Shown: positions 10,672-24,113 of the stretch, one piece after another
Layout of the letters: every line of letters begins with the position of its first letter
How positions within the stretch are numbered: the first letter of the stretch is position 1
NCBI GenBank assembly: GCA_032207245.1
Contig: CM063502.1
Span: 49,252,404 to 49,316,403, forward strand
Length of the DNA: 64,000 nt
Reading direction: 5' to 3'
Origin: Pardosa pseudoannulata
Lineage: Eukaryota; Arthropoda; Arachnida; Araneae; Lycosidae
Notes under the pieces: model-generated
Told to the model about the DNA's origin: nothing
Databases searched by the model: none
The model's input: the letters and a program-made list of their open reading frames with translations, nothing else
Program-made: the position numbers and the translations under genes

Positions 10672-12660
10672 ATGTTGGATCGTAATGTTCTAATTCCACT
10701 TCCAGCCATGATTGCAGACGTCCGTCTATCTGTGTTCAATGAGCAACATTCTCCTAAACCAGATGCTTCCCCTGTATATACTCCATTAAGATCTCTGATC
10801 TTAAGTAATACAGGTGGACAGGTTTTGTCTCTAACAAATGTTCCGAGAGAAAAACTGAATGAAGATGATAGTCGATCAGATTATTTAACTCCGAGTTCCA
10901 TTTCTTCAAACGATGACTTTTCATCTCATTCTCCTAAAGTATTTTGTTCGTTAAATCATAACAATAACGAGACTGTTTCGAATCAGTACAGACCTCCCCA
11001 ATCTAATTATTCACAGGAATTTTATCCTGTCATTTCAGGACAAGAATTTATTCCAAAGGCATGCTATTTCAATTTTGGAAATTCAGCGCGTGATAAATTT
11101 TATAGGGAACAATCGAAGTCATCTTTTCCCGAGAACCTACAACAAAGACCTTATGATAAGACATATTTCAGGGTTGATGAAGTCCATCGTACGTCACCTC
11201 CAACTACGTGTGAAAAACCTTATGAATTTTCGCAATACAACGCTCCAAAAGCATTGAATAGTGCAACTTCCCAGCATTACAGTGGCATTTATGTGCCTTT
11301 ACATTCCCTGTGTCCGAGAAGTGAATCATACGATATTTATTCTCAAAGCAAAGGACAAGACTATTATAGACCTAATAAGATTCCTGTAGGGGTAAATGAA
11401 ACATTTTATTCCCCTAATGTACCTCTGTCCATGTCATCAAAATCCCATGATTCTAATGAAAGTCCAAGGGCCAATATTTCTCCTGTTGGGGAAGGTGATA
11501 CTACTAATGGCTCTACTACTAAATGCTCAACTTCATCATTTCATCACCTAAATAAAGGTGTAGTAACTTCAAATATTTGTACTGTAAATGAAACAACATC
11601 AGATACTAAAAGATTACCACCTACAGTTTCAGTTCAATGTGATTCTAATCGCAATAACTTACAACAAACAAAACTTAGTGAGAGTGTAGATTACAGAAGC
11701 AAATTTTCTAATGGATACAATGTTCAACAAAACAAACAGCTATATGAAAAACCAAAAACATCTGTCTGTGATCCGGTAACAGAGTATCATGAAAGAGATC
11801 CTTATAAATATTTTTCAAAAGATATACAAAATGTGTCTAAGAATACTGAACCTACCCCAGTGTTTGAGAATCCTGAAGTGAAATATAATAAAACGACTGC
11901 TACAAAACGTGATTTAAAAAATGGTGTTACTTCTCAGCAAAAGTGTACCGAAAAGAATGATAAATCTTTGTATGATGGTATTGTGGAAAAGAAAAACGGA
12001 AAATCTTATCAAGAGCTATGGAACAAAGGTGACAAAAATTCATCCGTTGACTCGAAAAAAAGCAAAAGACAATATGTAAAGAAAGGAAAAAATGAAAATA
12101 AAGAATCTAAGAATAAGAATAGTGGAGAAATTTTCAAACCATACACATCAAAGACAAGCAAGGATTCAATTCGTTGTTCACAGAAGACAACGGACGAAGG
12201 CATCGGCGACTGCACCTCTGACGGCGATGAAGCGTGTTCTTCAACGGCGTCTCTGTGCGACACATCTTCACCTTCCACTGCGGTAGCTTCGGGTGAGGAA
12301 TCTCACTCTAGCAATTCTCAGCGGGATGCCGAGGAACAACACGTGCCACACGTTTTTGCACCCGGACAGCATGCACAGCAACGCCGGTGTCTGTTTTGGG
12401 CCTGTAAAGCGTGCAAAAGAAAGTCCGTAACAGTGAACAAAAGAAAAGCTGCCACAATGCGAGAACGTAGAAGACTTCGAAAAGTTAACGAAGCCTATGA
12501 AATTCTGAAAAGACGAACAACCCACAATCCAAACCAAAGACTGGCCAAAGTTGAAATTCTGAGGAATGCTATTCAATACATTGAAGGACTGGAAGAAGTC
12601 CTGCATGGATCAACGAGTAGGAGGGAAGGTGACTGCGATAGTAGCAGTAGCGACTATGCG
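10672..12660 (+). CDS. nau/MyoD homolog: Myogenic bHLH transcription factor (MyoD/nautilus family), coding exon 1, partial gene
   Basis: This exon encodes 663 residues of a nuclear DNA-binding factor expected to specify muscle by binding E-boxes with an E-protein partner. Residues 573-584 read [12 protein letters not shown], the Cys/Trp box of myogenic factors that contacts Pbx/Exd-type partners. The basic region (about 590-604) has the myogenic Ala594-Thr595 pair and Lys604. Helix 1 contains [16 protein letters not shown], the loop contains NPNQRL, and helix 2 runs from [19 protein letters not shown] to about residue 644. Residues 1-500 are Ser/Asn/Lys/Tyr-rich and look disordered; 508-548 are Ser/Asp/Glu-rich. 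The part before the bHLH is far longer than in vertebrate MRFs or Drosophila Nautilus. I chose the ATG at 10672 because a strong 3' splice site ends at 10665. An upstream in-frame ATG at 10591 would add 27 hydrophobic residues that look intronic. The exon ends on a codon boundary at a GTAAGT donor. Family assignment is near certain; the exact start is less so. Confidence 0.93.
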
Positions 12661-12735
12661 GTAAGTTTTATTTATTCTTATCTTTTAAATACCTTTAATA
12701 TGTTATATGAATTGAATGTTATCTTATCAAACTAG

Positions 12736-15700
12736 AGTTCAATAGCAACGAACAAAACTAATCCGAATTAGTTTTTTATTTAACCTTAGAAAGCAAACCT
12801 TACGTTTCGGCTCAGGTGTATTGAGAGTGGGGGAGTTGAGAACAGCCCTAGACTTCTGATCAAGTGGTATCTAGAGGAAATCTTAAATTTTAAAGTAGAT
12901 GTGTTGTAATGTCGTGGATTGAGGACAGATGTCGATTGACGAATAAGAAGGTAGTGGGAGAAACAGCTCATGGTCGAGAACTCAAATGCTTTCATATGGA
13001 CAAATTTTATGATGTTAATTAAATATCTGGGTAATTGCAGAGCTGCATATTTCGGTAATGTCTTTTTAACTACCTTTTTTATTGGCAGGTAAATTAAAAA
13101 ACATTTTCCAATCAAAATATGGCAGACTAATAAGATTTTTAAAGTTATTTTTTTCCCGTTAGATGTAAGTTCTATTAATCTTTTCTGTGTTTGATTTTAG
13201 TAATCTAAGTTTTTATTTTAAATTTAATTTTTTTATTTACGTAAATATTACTTACACATTCCTTTCGGTATTTTATAAGGTATTCAAGTAGGGGGGAGAT
13301 ATCAAAATTCAAGTTATAAACCTTCGATAGCTGTAGATCCACCCCTATGTTTGAGACGTTTTGCAATTAATATAATAAATTGTTACAAGTTGAAACAATA
13401 TTTAACTGGGACACAAAATACTCTTTTTTTCAAAAATTATAATCGCTTCACTATGATTTTCTTGTCAAATATGTGCTTATAAGGAAATTACCATACATAA
13501 AAAATTATTCAAGCTTTTTAAATATATGAATTTTAAAAAATTAAAAACTTTATAATTTAAATGCATTATAATTTTTATATAATTCATGAATGAATAACTC
13601 TTGGGAAATAATATTTCAGTTTTTATGTGCAAAAATGATAACAAACTAGTTTATCTACTAGATTTGCAAAAATATTGATTGCAATTATTTTAATAATTTA
13701 TAAATTAAAAAAATTAGATTTTATTGAGTTGTTTTGTGTTTCGCGGACAATATTTTGAAAACTATTGCTTTTAATTGCAAATACCGTAATAAAACCAAAG
13801 AAAATATATTAGAGAATATTTGTACAGAATTCCAACCATGTAGTTTAAATATAAGTTGAGCTATATCAATTGAAATCTGACAATTTTTAAAAAAATCGTT
13901 TAGAGATAATTGGACATAAAAATTCCAGTTCTTGTCTTTTAAGAAATACCAACCATTTGTTACATTTTACACTATTTAAACTCATAATAAGATTGATTTA
14001 ACCATATTAATGTCAAATGACTATAAAATTAATTGACTATGCAATGAATCATTTTTTAATATCGCTGCTTAATGCACAGAATAATTTATATGTAAGAACA
14101 TTTTTCAAAGGCATTTACCACCTTGACGAGGGACTTATGTAACTTAAAATTATAAGACAAAAAACATCAAGTACCTCCTCGTGTAATTATTGTAGAAACA
14201 CGTTTGTTTCGTTTAATTTACAAAAGTCTGTAGTATTTTTTTATGACTGAAAAATAAATATATGAAATACATATATTTTTAAAATTTATATGTTCTGGAT
14301 TCCCTTAAAACGAATCATTCTTTTAAATGAAAGCTGATGTACTACTCGCTTTTCTTGCTTTGAAGATTTAAAAAAAAAAGTTTTGCAGATGTAACAATAG
14401 TAAAAATATTTAACAAGTATAGGATCTTAATTCTGATGCCTCGAGTTGCATAAATCACCAAATTTTGACTTCTGCATCTTCACATTATGTAATAGCTTTA
14501 TATGATCATATATGCGCTTTATAAATTGATATCAGGAATATGCATTCAGCTTTCATAAAAATTAAATAAATTACTCTATGTATTGAAAGTTCAGTTCTTA
14601 CACAGTGATTCATACACTAAAAATCGTGCCATGTATACTAATCTTTAGAAGTGTTCAATGTTAGCCATGGCTACCCATGGAATAACCGCATTTCAAAAAC
14701 AAAGCTTGTTGATTTACCTTTTAATTTTTGTAAATATAGTTCTCTAAAATTTCTCTTAACGTTATATATTATTTTTTAAAAAAGCAGTTGCTGCAAGAAG
14801 TGACATTTTAAGATTTTCATCTAGTCTTTCATGTTTCATATTCAATTAGTTACATGATCGTAGGTGTAGGGATAGCTTGTCTTTTAAGCAAATATAATTG
14901 ATAGTAGATAACTAAGCATCAAGTTAAAAACTAGGCTTAAATGTCTTTGAAAAGTATTTATACTACGTTTACATTTTGCTTCAACTCCTACAAAAGTAAT
15001 ACTTATAAAATTTTTATGGAATTTTTTTGAGAAACGTTTAAGGGATGTCATAAATCCTAAAGGAAATCGGTGCATGTTGAAAGAGTGTCTGCTGTGATCG
15101 ATAAGTTTTAAAATTCTATTCGTAAAATGTTTTATTTATTCAAAATTTTAATACCTTATTAATCTCATTATTTTATACCTTGAAATCTAGTTCAAAACAA
15201 TCCAGCTGCTGAAAATGCTCTGTCTGATTTCACTTTAATTCCTCGGTTTGTCATCAAATAGTCTTTTCTAAGAAAAGAAACATGCTTGTGAACAACTTTC
15301 AGTAGTAGAACACTTACTTAAGGTAATAAAACATTTATAAGATTGTTATCAGTTTGTTAAAACTGAGCAGTTATAATTCAGAAAGACTAGACAGTTATAT
15401 CTCAGTGTTTATTAACGCTATTATTTAGAGAGAGAAAAAGTAAATAAATGTAGCAAAAATTCTTTTAATAATTGCTAAAGAATTTAGAAAATTTCATTGC
15501 AGTACCCTGTTGAGGATTATTACTTTAAGTCGAATTAGTTGTAAAAATTAAAAGAACTAAAAGTGCAATATATTTTATTTTTTTTCTGGGGTCAGATTCT
15601 TTGGTTGAAGCATATCGAAATGCGTTTTCAAATAGTCTTAGTTGAATTTAAAATAATGAGATCTTACTACTATTTTTTTCCTTCAGTCTACTATGTTTAA

Positions 15701-17760
15701 GTCATCGGAGGCAATTTTGTCGTATCCAGCATATAGGTATATGATTTCTTTTCATTACTTGATTTTGAGTATTAGCCCCCTACATTTCAATGAAGTAAAA
15801 GAGTAAAACATAGATATGGTAAAGATATCATTGTTTAAAAATTTAAGAAAACTAGTTACCTTGGGTCGCAAAAAATAAACTTCAAAATCTTCAGGTGGAT
15901 TGCAAGTCTACATTGAATTATAACTATATTCTTAGTTTAAAAAATTATATTGATAATATGACATGTGTCTGAGATATCGTATGTTAAGTGATGCAATATA
16001 ACTCGAATATCGAACAAAATGTTCTCTATAAAATTATTATTTTAAAAATATGTATTATACTTCCAATGTGCATAGCAGTTTTTTATACGTATAACTATCT
16101 AGCTCTATTATCTAGCTATACCACAATTATTATTACCCTCATTATTTGCATTTAAGAAAGTTTCAGATTTCTGTCAAATATTTTGCTTTTAGCCTTTGGT
16201 GAATGTGTACTGTTCCTTTCTTAAAAGTACTTTCATAGTTGACTTAGGTATAAGGAAATATGGTACTAAATATCAAAACATTTTTAACGCATTGTTAATT
16301 TTAAGATGGAGACTTAGTTTGCCTTAGTTTAGAATTTGACATGCATTAAACTGCTAGAAAAATTATATCTTTCTAAGAAAAATCCTATCTTTCCTTTTTA
16401 TAAACCTCACATCTCTATTATGTGTTAACTATGGAGAATATGAAAAGCAGATGAAACTCTCCTGTTGAGTGTTTCATTGCAGAACACTCTAAACTATAAT
16501 TTTAATCCGGAAAGAGGATTATGTAATAAATGTATGTCATACTGAAAGAATAATGAAATTTGATATTTTCCTCATTGAGTAAAATCTTACAATTTTCCCA
16601 TGAAATCAAACACACTTTCTTGGTAAAACCTCAAACGTAGTCACGTATATTTCGTTCGCACATCTTTAAGCTGTTATATGATAGGCTTCGTACGTTCGTC
16701 ACGGTCATAAACACCCTCTCTATTATGCTTTAAATTCACCATTTTCACACATTCAGTTCTTTCGTAGAACAATTTGTTCTTTTATTGAGCGGCTCTTGTA
16801 CGTGAATCTTTCACAGACAGGAATTTCTTAAAGTTGCTTATTATGACCTTAAGAAATAAAAAAAGTAGTTTTCTCTAATCCAGATTTTTTTAGACCTTAA
16901 CGCATAAAAACTGCTTAACTTTGTGAGAAAAAAAATAGCGGTATAAATCACTCTAATGTGGTTCTATGTAAGCGTTCTTTTTAAAGACTGATATAAATCA
17001 TCCTAATGTGGATCCTTCAAAAGCCATTTATTTTTGTTCTTGACCTTGAACTAAATTCCGTACTGCATTGAAGTATCATTATACATAAGCTTTGAGATTA
17101 GGAAAAATATTGCATAACGGTAAATACCCCGAAGCGTAATATTAGTTTGAGAACAGTTTCATATCCTTCATGCATTTTCATAAAAAGTTGGTTAGAATCT
17201 GGCCTCTTTCACAGACTAATTAGCTAGGAATTTAAGTCCAGAGGTTTCGAAATGTTTTCCATTAAATGAAAACTAACATTAAAAATTGATGATTCGGTCA
17301 AAATAGTTATTAACATTTAAATTAGGATTAGATATTTATAGAATGGTAACGGCTTGTGATTAGAGTACATGCTTTTATAATATTGCAGTAAGTATTAACA
17401 TTTGTTCCTATTTTTCTGTTTTAATACATTTAATTAGAAATATAAACATATAAATTTTAAACTAGTTGAAATTCCTTTTTCTTCCTTAAATATGATATCT
17501 TTTGCAATTAAACAACACTCTGAGTGACTTTAAAATTACAAATAACATTTCCTCACTCACGATTAATATTCATTTTTTACTTTTTAGTGCATGTTATGCA
17601 AAATAAAGAACTGTTGGTTTTAAAACTAGTAGCTCAGTAATAAATTAATCTCATCAAATTCCTGTAATAAGAATTTCCTTCAAACACATTCGGCACTAAA
17701 AACAAAAAATTATGGACCAAAGAGTGCTATATTGTAAGCGCTAAATTTTATATTATAATT
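12736..17760. other. Intronic AT-rich sequence, nothing strongly supported
   Basis: The minus-strand frames at 12786-13115 and 14884-15075 have no recognisable domain. A short local duplication of TATAAATCA..CTAATGTGG is at about 16942 and 16990. No mobile element with defined ends was found. Confidence 0.55.
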
Positions 17761-17764
17761 AGAA

Positions 17765-18335
17765 TATATACCCTCTTTGTATATTCATAATATATCATCG
17801 ATAAAGAATTACTAAAATGAGAAGAATGAAAAGCAAAACAGTGTTCATAAATAAGTGAAAACAGAATTGTGACAGTATAGCTGCAAAGATTTCCAGTTCT
17901 ACCCCGTGGTAATTTTAAACCGAAATTTAGTTTTCTCGCTTAACATCCAAAATATTCTTAAACGTTCTAGGTAATAATTATTTACTCCAAAATAATCTAA
18001 TCTAATAAGCATGTCTAGCACCAAAAATTTCAATCGTAGGAAATATTACTACTAGGTTTCTTTATCAGGTGGGGAACTTGCTGAAAAGCTTAATAAAGTG
18101 GCAAACTGTAGCTTTATATAAGAATGCATTTTCTTTCCGTAAGTTCAAAATATGTCATTAATACAGAACTACTAAAATTATAAGAATGAAAAGCATACTA
18201 GTATTTAGAAATACGAGAAGACAGAATTGTGACAGTTTATTTGCAAAGATTTAGAGCTGTTATACGTGGTATGTGTTTAAACGAAATTTAGTTCTCGCTC
18301 CCTAACATTCAAAATATTTTCGCATGTTCCTCGGT
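17765..18335. repeat. Diverged tandem duplication, period about 360 bp
   Basis: About 17765-17970 and 18125-18335 share in order TACTAAAAT, AAGAATGAAAAGCA, ACAGAATTGTGACAGT, TGCAAAGATTT, CGAAATTTAGTT and CTCGCT...AACAT.CAAAATATT. The second ends at the edge of a less AT-rich island. The duplication is clear, with moderate divergence. Confidence 0.8.
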
Positions 18336-18344
18336 GGGCTTATT

Positions 18345-18505
18345 CGCCTTCATTTGTCTAACTCTCTCTGCCAACTGTCTGACTAATCCGGCTAGTCTCA
18401 CAGATCTCGCCATCTCTCCGAGTGTGTTCTCATTTCACACTTCTTTCATTGCTTTCTCACCTTCCCGCACTGACAGTCATTAATCTCCCCTGTCCCTGTT
18501 AAGTG
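18345..18505. promoter_or_regulatory. Pyrimidine-rich, less AT-biased intronic island (candidate regulatory element)
   Basis: Unlike its neighbours it is C/T-rich. It contains an E-box CAACTG, GGCTAGTCTC and the homeodomain-type motif TGACAGTCATTAAT near 18470. It has no coding frame. A regulatory role is inference only. Confidence 0.3.
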
Positions 18506-18764
18506 AATTGTAGTAGTACGTGACACCTATACTTTATGTAAATTTTTTTTACGAATGGGTTTTAATAGCATGTTATTTAATTTACGAAAATGCTGACAAT
18601 TCGAGTGTTAATAGAACGCTGAAGGTGCTGCTACATTTTAAGCAATTCCATTTAGATAATTAAAGTTTAAATTTTTGCGGCTAGTTGATTGGTTTCGAAC
18701 AATACCATCTATTTTCACTTCTCTGTGGCCAAGCAAGCTGTAAAATACGGAAAGTGTAAATTAT

Positions 18765-19149
<385 letters not shown>

Positions 19150-21370
19150 AAATATAATTCTGTCATTTTTAGGTTCATTTCCATTAGGACAATTGTGTAA
19201 CGAAGTTTTTATCATTACCTATTTACTTTTACCGATTTACTTTTTTTTACTATTTATTTTTAACGGTATAGGCTTAGATAATTACTCTTTTTCAGTTTTA
19301 AGGATAAACAAATACTCCGTCACTCAGAGATGTAATTTTTTTCTTTTCTTACATCACAGGAAACTCTTGACTATACATTAAATTCGTAATGTGAAAGATA
19401 CCGCAAAATTATAAAGAAATAAACACAGACGTTGTAGCACTTTACGATATTAAGCGACTTCAACTTTGTTATGATAACATGCTGTTGAATGATGTCAGAA
19501 AACTTCAACATCCAGCTGTCAGATTTTTTGTTGCAACTTTACCTTAGTATTAGTCATTTTGCTTAGCTTTGGGGGAGAATGTAGATGGTTTAAAATTTAT
19601 TAACAACCAAAGAATTAGTATTTTATTGTCTAGGAGAAAACGAAGTATGGTTTACTATGATACCCCGATTTCATTAACTTCTTTAAATCAAAATTTTTGT
19701 TAAGCTTAAATTATTATTTAAAATATTTTCGTATATCTACCATATTGTTCCAAACATTTATGTTTTACAATCCTTATATTCTCAAGAATTGTTGAACGTT
19801 TCGGAATTCATTTATCAAAACAATTTATACTCTCCTGCCTTTTTATCTTAAATGTTACGAGCATGCTGTACTTAAATAAGAGTAACTTCTTGCTGCGATT
19901 TTAATGTGCATTAAAACATACGTAATTTTGTAATATATTTTTATTACTGTTGTTTACAGAATTGTTTTACACTTTCTATTAATAAGTTTGAAAAATAAAA
20001 ACACTACCGAATTATTTTAAATTGTTTCTCTTTTTTAAACTACTTATTTTTTAAGTGCAGTAACAACTATCATAAATATAATGCTAAAATAATATATAAT
20101 TTAAAAACAAAAAAGTTTTCATGTAACTTTTAGTAGCATATATTACATTTTATAACAGTTTAAATGGAATCATTATACTTAATAATGTTATTTAAAAATA
20201 CGAAATGTATCTAAAAATACAAATTGTGTTCTACAGTCATATTTCAAATTCCTATTTTACGAATAGAATCCTGTTATTATGCTATTAAATATAATAATCC
20301 AATTATATATAATAATCATATTAAGCACCAGTTATTAAGATCTCAAAGTATATAGTTTTGAAAAGTAAATGCTAGACATTTTAATCCTTTGTATTACTGT
20401 GTAACATGCTCAAAAATTGATCTCTTTTCCACAGCGAGTGTGCAAATAATTTGTTGATTGCTGATATCCTGGAACATTGCATTTAACAAAATTTGTTCAC
20501 AGAATCCCTCTCAAATAGCAATACTATGTGTAGTGTAATATCAAAGTTTCATTTATCTCTTTATCAAAAGCAAATGATTTTGCTGAAATAAACTTTGGAT
20601 TCATCATATCAACCCATTTCACTCCTCTGGTGAGTGGGAATTAACATCAGTTTTTATCTCAGAGGCTTCTTTGTTGAGTCTTACTGGACAATTGTTCTAG
20701 CTCAAGCTAGTAGATACCCAAACAGAAAAATATCTGGAGGAAGAAGAGAAACCAATCTTTTATGAAACGTGGAAAAAATTGCCATTTTTGAACTCTGTAA
20801 ATTATTTTAAGAAATATCATACCCTTGAAAATTACAAGTTACAACAATAGGGGAAGTAAAACTAACATTTAATTGAATTTGTTTCTTCCTTTATTTATTT
20901 AAAATGTCCTGTTTTTTAGATTAAATAAATTTTAAATAAATACTGAAAAGCATTGGGATTTGCATGCAACAAAATTGAGATATAATTCAGAGTGCAAAAG
21001 GTTAAAAAAACTAGAGACACTATAAATAGATTTCTCACAAAGGCAGTTTCAAATTTTTTGTGTGAGAATAATTTTTGTGCAATCTAATTGATAATCTTAA
21101 GAAATAACTATCTTATGTTGTAGAAAATGTACTTTTTTGTCAATAATTTTTTATTTTTATATTTTAAATTCTTTTGCTAATTTACATACTTGATTTGATA
21201 GCTACTAATGTTTGAGAAAATACTTTTCAATTCTTGCGTGTTGAGGTAAAAAAGGGTGAAATACATTCTTATGGTTCTAAATTCGTGATTTTGAACCATC
21301 CCCTTTTTAAGACATGATTTCATATAGCCTCCTGATTTAAAGAACTTCGTTAGTGTCTAATGACATTTTT
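19150..21370. other. Intronic AT-rich sequence, nothing recognised
   Basis: No element ends or coding potential were seen. A CAGCTG E-box is at about 19513, a single motif of unknown value. Confidence 0.5.
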
Positions 21371-21379
21371 AAATCCCTT

Positions 21380-21725
21380 CTTTATCGCAAACCGTATATA
21401 AGCGACATACCTTAACAACCCAACGTCAGATCTGAGCTGTCACTCTTAAAAATGCATTTCGGTAATTGAGTCTGGCTGTGTTTGTTTTGCTACCGCAGCA
21501 GAAATAAATTCCCATTAGCTGCTGGGTTTGCCCCATCATGCTGTGCCGCTCATGTTCGTTATTTTTGGCCGCCGTTACCAATTCACTACACTTCTTCCCG
21601 TCCCTTGCTCCCACGGTTACAAACCGAGAGTCGGGATATATTTTTGGGTATGATAAATCGCAAACCCGCGGGAATTCACTAGGTGCTGCGATCATAGCCA
21701 CTTTGTTACTCCTTCCCCCACTATT
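21380..21725. promoter_or_regulatory. GC-enriched intronic island (candidate enhancer or conserved element)
   Basis: The block is clearly richer in G+C than its surroundings. Examples are TTTTTGGCCGCCGTTACCAA and AAACCCGCGGGAATTCAC. Three overlapping short open frames (21426-21701 minus, 21482-21682 and 21538-21732 plus) reflect this composition; none has a recognisable domain. It could be a regulatory element or an old insertion. Confidence 0.35.
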
Positions 21726-22373
21726 TTTTTAAGCTTTGCAGCGTTTTTAACCCGACATTTCTTTTACTGTGTCGTTTTGGGGGGAAATTTGGTAATTAAG
21801 GTGTCATACCAGATTTTTTTTTCCATGGAATTTTTTCAAGTGCTAACAATATTGGGCATTTTCTGCAACTAGTCCCATACACATACCACAAAAATTTAAG
21901 CAGCAGCCCATGTTTGAATTAATGGCATTCTTTTCTTCCCTCGATGTGCACTGTTATTTTAGCAACGTATAATTCTGCTTCAAATAGAGAGCCATCTGAT
22001 CTTCGAGAACGTCATTTAGCATAGTAACATGGGGCAACTAACTTCCCAACTTCTGTCTTATAAATCTTAATAAATTATATCAGAATATAAAGAGTATGTA
22101 ATTTTATATTACATAATGATTCGCAGATATTTGCAGCTAAAGTAAAGATCGCTGTGAAATAAGTTTGAGCAAATTATTTCAAGATATAGAGATGAGTATA
22201 ATTATGGTAGATGACGCAAGAACAAAATACACACAGAAAAATTACCAACAATTATGGAAAAGTTTCTCATAAACTGTTAGACAGGGACTAGAAATGTAGT
22301 ATCAGCGTACACATATTTTTCAGAGAAAAATTCGAACGTCGGTTGCTGTTTGACCGTGTTAAATGGGATATAC

Positions 22374-22433
22374 ACACGCACACATGCCCACACACATGCA
22401 CACACACACATATATATATATATATATACATAC

Positions 22434-22520
<87 letters not shown>
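22374..22520. repeat. (CA)n then (TA)n microsatellite
   Basis: CACACG/CACACATGC repeats are followed by a TA array interrupted by TACATACATGTATGTATGTG. Overlapping frames here are artefacts. Confidence 0.96.
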
Positions 22521-22523
<3 letters not shown>

Positions 22524-23470
22524 TATAAAGTGTTTAAGGGGGATATAGAATATTTTGAACTGAAGAAAATACATTAAACTAGTCTTTTTCAATTCATAGT
22601 AATTAAAAAGTTCAGCCTGTTTTAAATTTAACCCTTTTCACGTTGTTTAACTCTATAAAACATTTACTTTTATATCTTTTAGTAGTATATATTGGAGGCA
22701 AATTCAGTTTTTTCTTAAATGAAAATTCGAAATATACTTTTACATAAAGTTTAGTAATTGAGTTTCAATAATTAGATATTTATCTTTGAAATTTTAACAT
22801 TTCATGTTCAATTATTCCTCTATCAACTGCACTCATTATTCTTATTGTAAACGTTTTTCACATATATAGGTACCAAAAGGTTTGCACTATTCTGCCCTGC
22901 ACGATAGTAATTTTTATGCGTAAAAAGATGTGATCTTTCCAGATTAGTTTCTATTTAGAAGATAAAATAAATGATGCAGTTTCATGAAAATTCAGAATCC
23001 ATAACTTTGTAATGAAATATATTCTTTCTAATTATAACAAATCATAAAAATGTTTATAGTTTGCAGTAGCTCTTAAGGTTAATATTATATTCTCAAGACC
23101 GAGACTAGACAAAAACTAGACCGAGACTTATTGCTTAAAACCGATTTTGAACAGCCGAAATCAGTCAGACCGAATTTGTTACAAGGCTGTAAAAAACTTG
23201 ACAACTCAGAACGAATCTTTACTCTGCCAGGTGTACAATTTTTTGTGATGTCATGCTGCAGAATCCGCTGATTTATGATCATCCTCATGAGGGCTATACA
23301 TCTTTCCACCTTCAGCGAAAGGAAATTGGTACAGGAAGATATTTCGTGCTTTTATCAGGTTCGAGCACGGCCCCCCCCAAATTCTAGTCCCGCACGTTGA
23401 CCAATAAGTTACATCGAGACATGATATAAAACATTTAGGCAGACTACAGATCAATCCTGTGCTTTTCAAA
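22521..23470. other. Intronic sequence, unclassified; minus-strand short frames not supported
   Basis: The part from about 23090 is less AT-rich. It contains two overlapping minus-strand frames (23085-23309 and 23251-23511) with no recognisable domain. It also has a C-run near 23371 and may be a decayed repeat next to the SINE that follows. Confidence 0.4.
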
Positions 23471-23489
23471 AGACTCTGACCAAATAGGT

Positions 23490-23662
23490 TGGGCGCTGCT
23501 CCTCGGCGCATTTCCGGAGTTCATGGGTCCAAGTGGCACTGCTGGCATACATATTCGTAGCCATTGGAATTTACTAAAATTGGAATTAGCTTTAAATAGT
23601 AGGTCCTGCTCTCATTAGCCATCATGTGAAAAACTATAAACCCGCTCTAAAACAAACCAAAT
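23490..23662 (+). mobile_element. Degenerate tRNA-derived SINE
   Basis: CATGGGTCCAAGTGGCACTG is a mutated B-box region. It is followed by CATATTCGTAGCCATTGGAA, TAGTAGGTCCTGCTCTCATT and the tail AAAACAAACCAAA. The order matches the copies at 50790 (+) and 56841 (-). Confidence 0.72.
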
Positions 23663-23715
23663 TCAGTCTAGAAACCTGCGGGCCGCATTAGAGGCGTAAT
23701 TTATTCTAGCGGGCC

Positions 23716-23719
<4 letters not shown>

Positions 23720-23806
<87 letters not shown>
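23720..23806. repeat. (TA)n/(TG)n microsatellite
   Basis: A TA array at 23720-23787 is followed by TG repeats to 23806. Confidence 0.97.
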
Positions 23807-24113
23807 AGGGTCCTAGTGTTGAGAAAGTCCTAGTTAATCTTAAATTTCCCTTTATTACATTCATCGTCAACATGAGGTGTATTTGGTGCTTAAACCTGCT
23901 TAACAAAATACAGCCTTCTAACGTGAATTAAGCAAGTCCCTCACGTCATGATATCTGCCTCGAAGTTGGTGAGCAAAATGCTTATATTAACCACTTCACC
24001 CAAAGTCAATCTGTGCAACGATCTAGAGCAAAAACTATTGGAATATCTAACCCAAATCAGAATTCCAGGTTAAAAACTTGAATTACACATATTCACACAT
24101 ATGCACACAGACA

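Noticed and set aside
12009..12606. Minus-strand frames of 89 and 112 residues and shifted plus frames inside the bHLH exon
   Set aside because: They are shadows of the myogenic factor frame, which carries the conserved domain.
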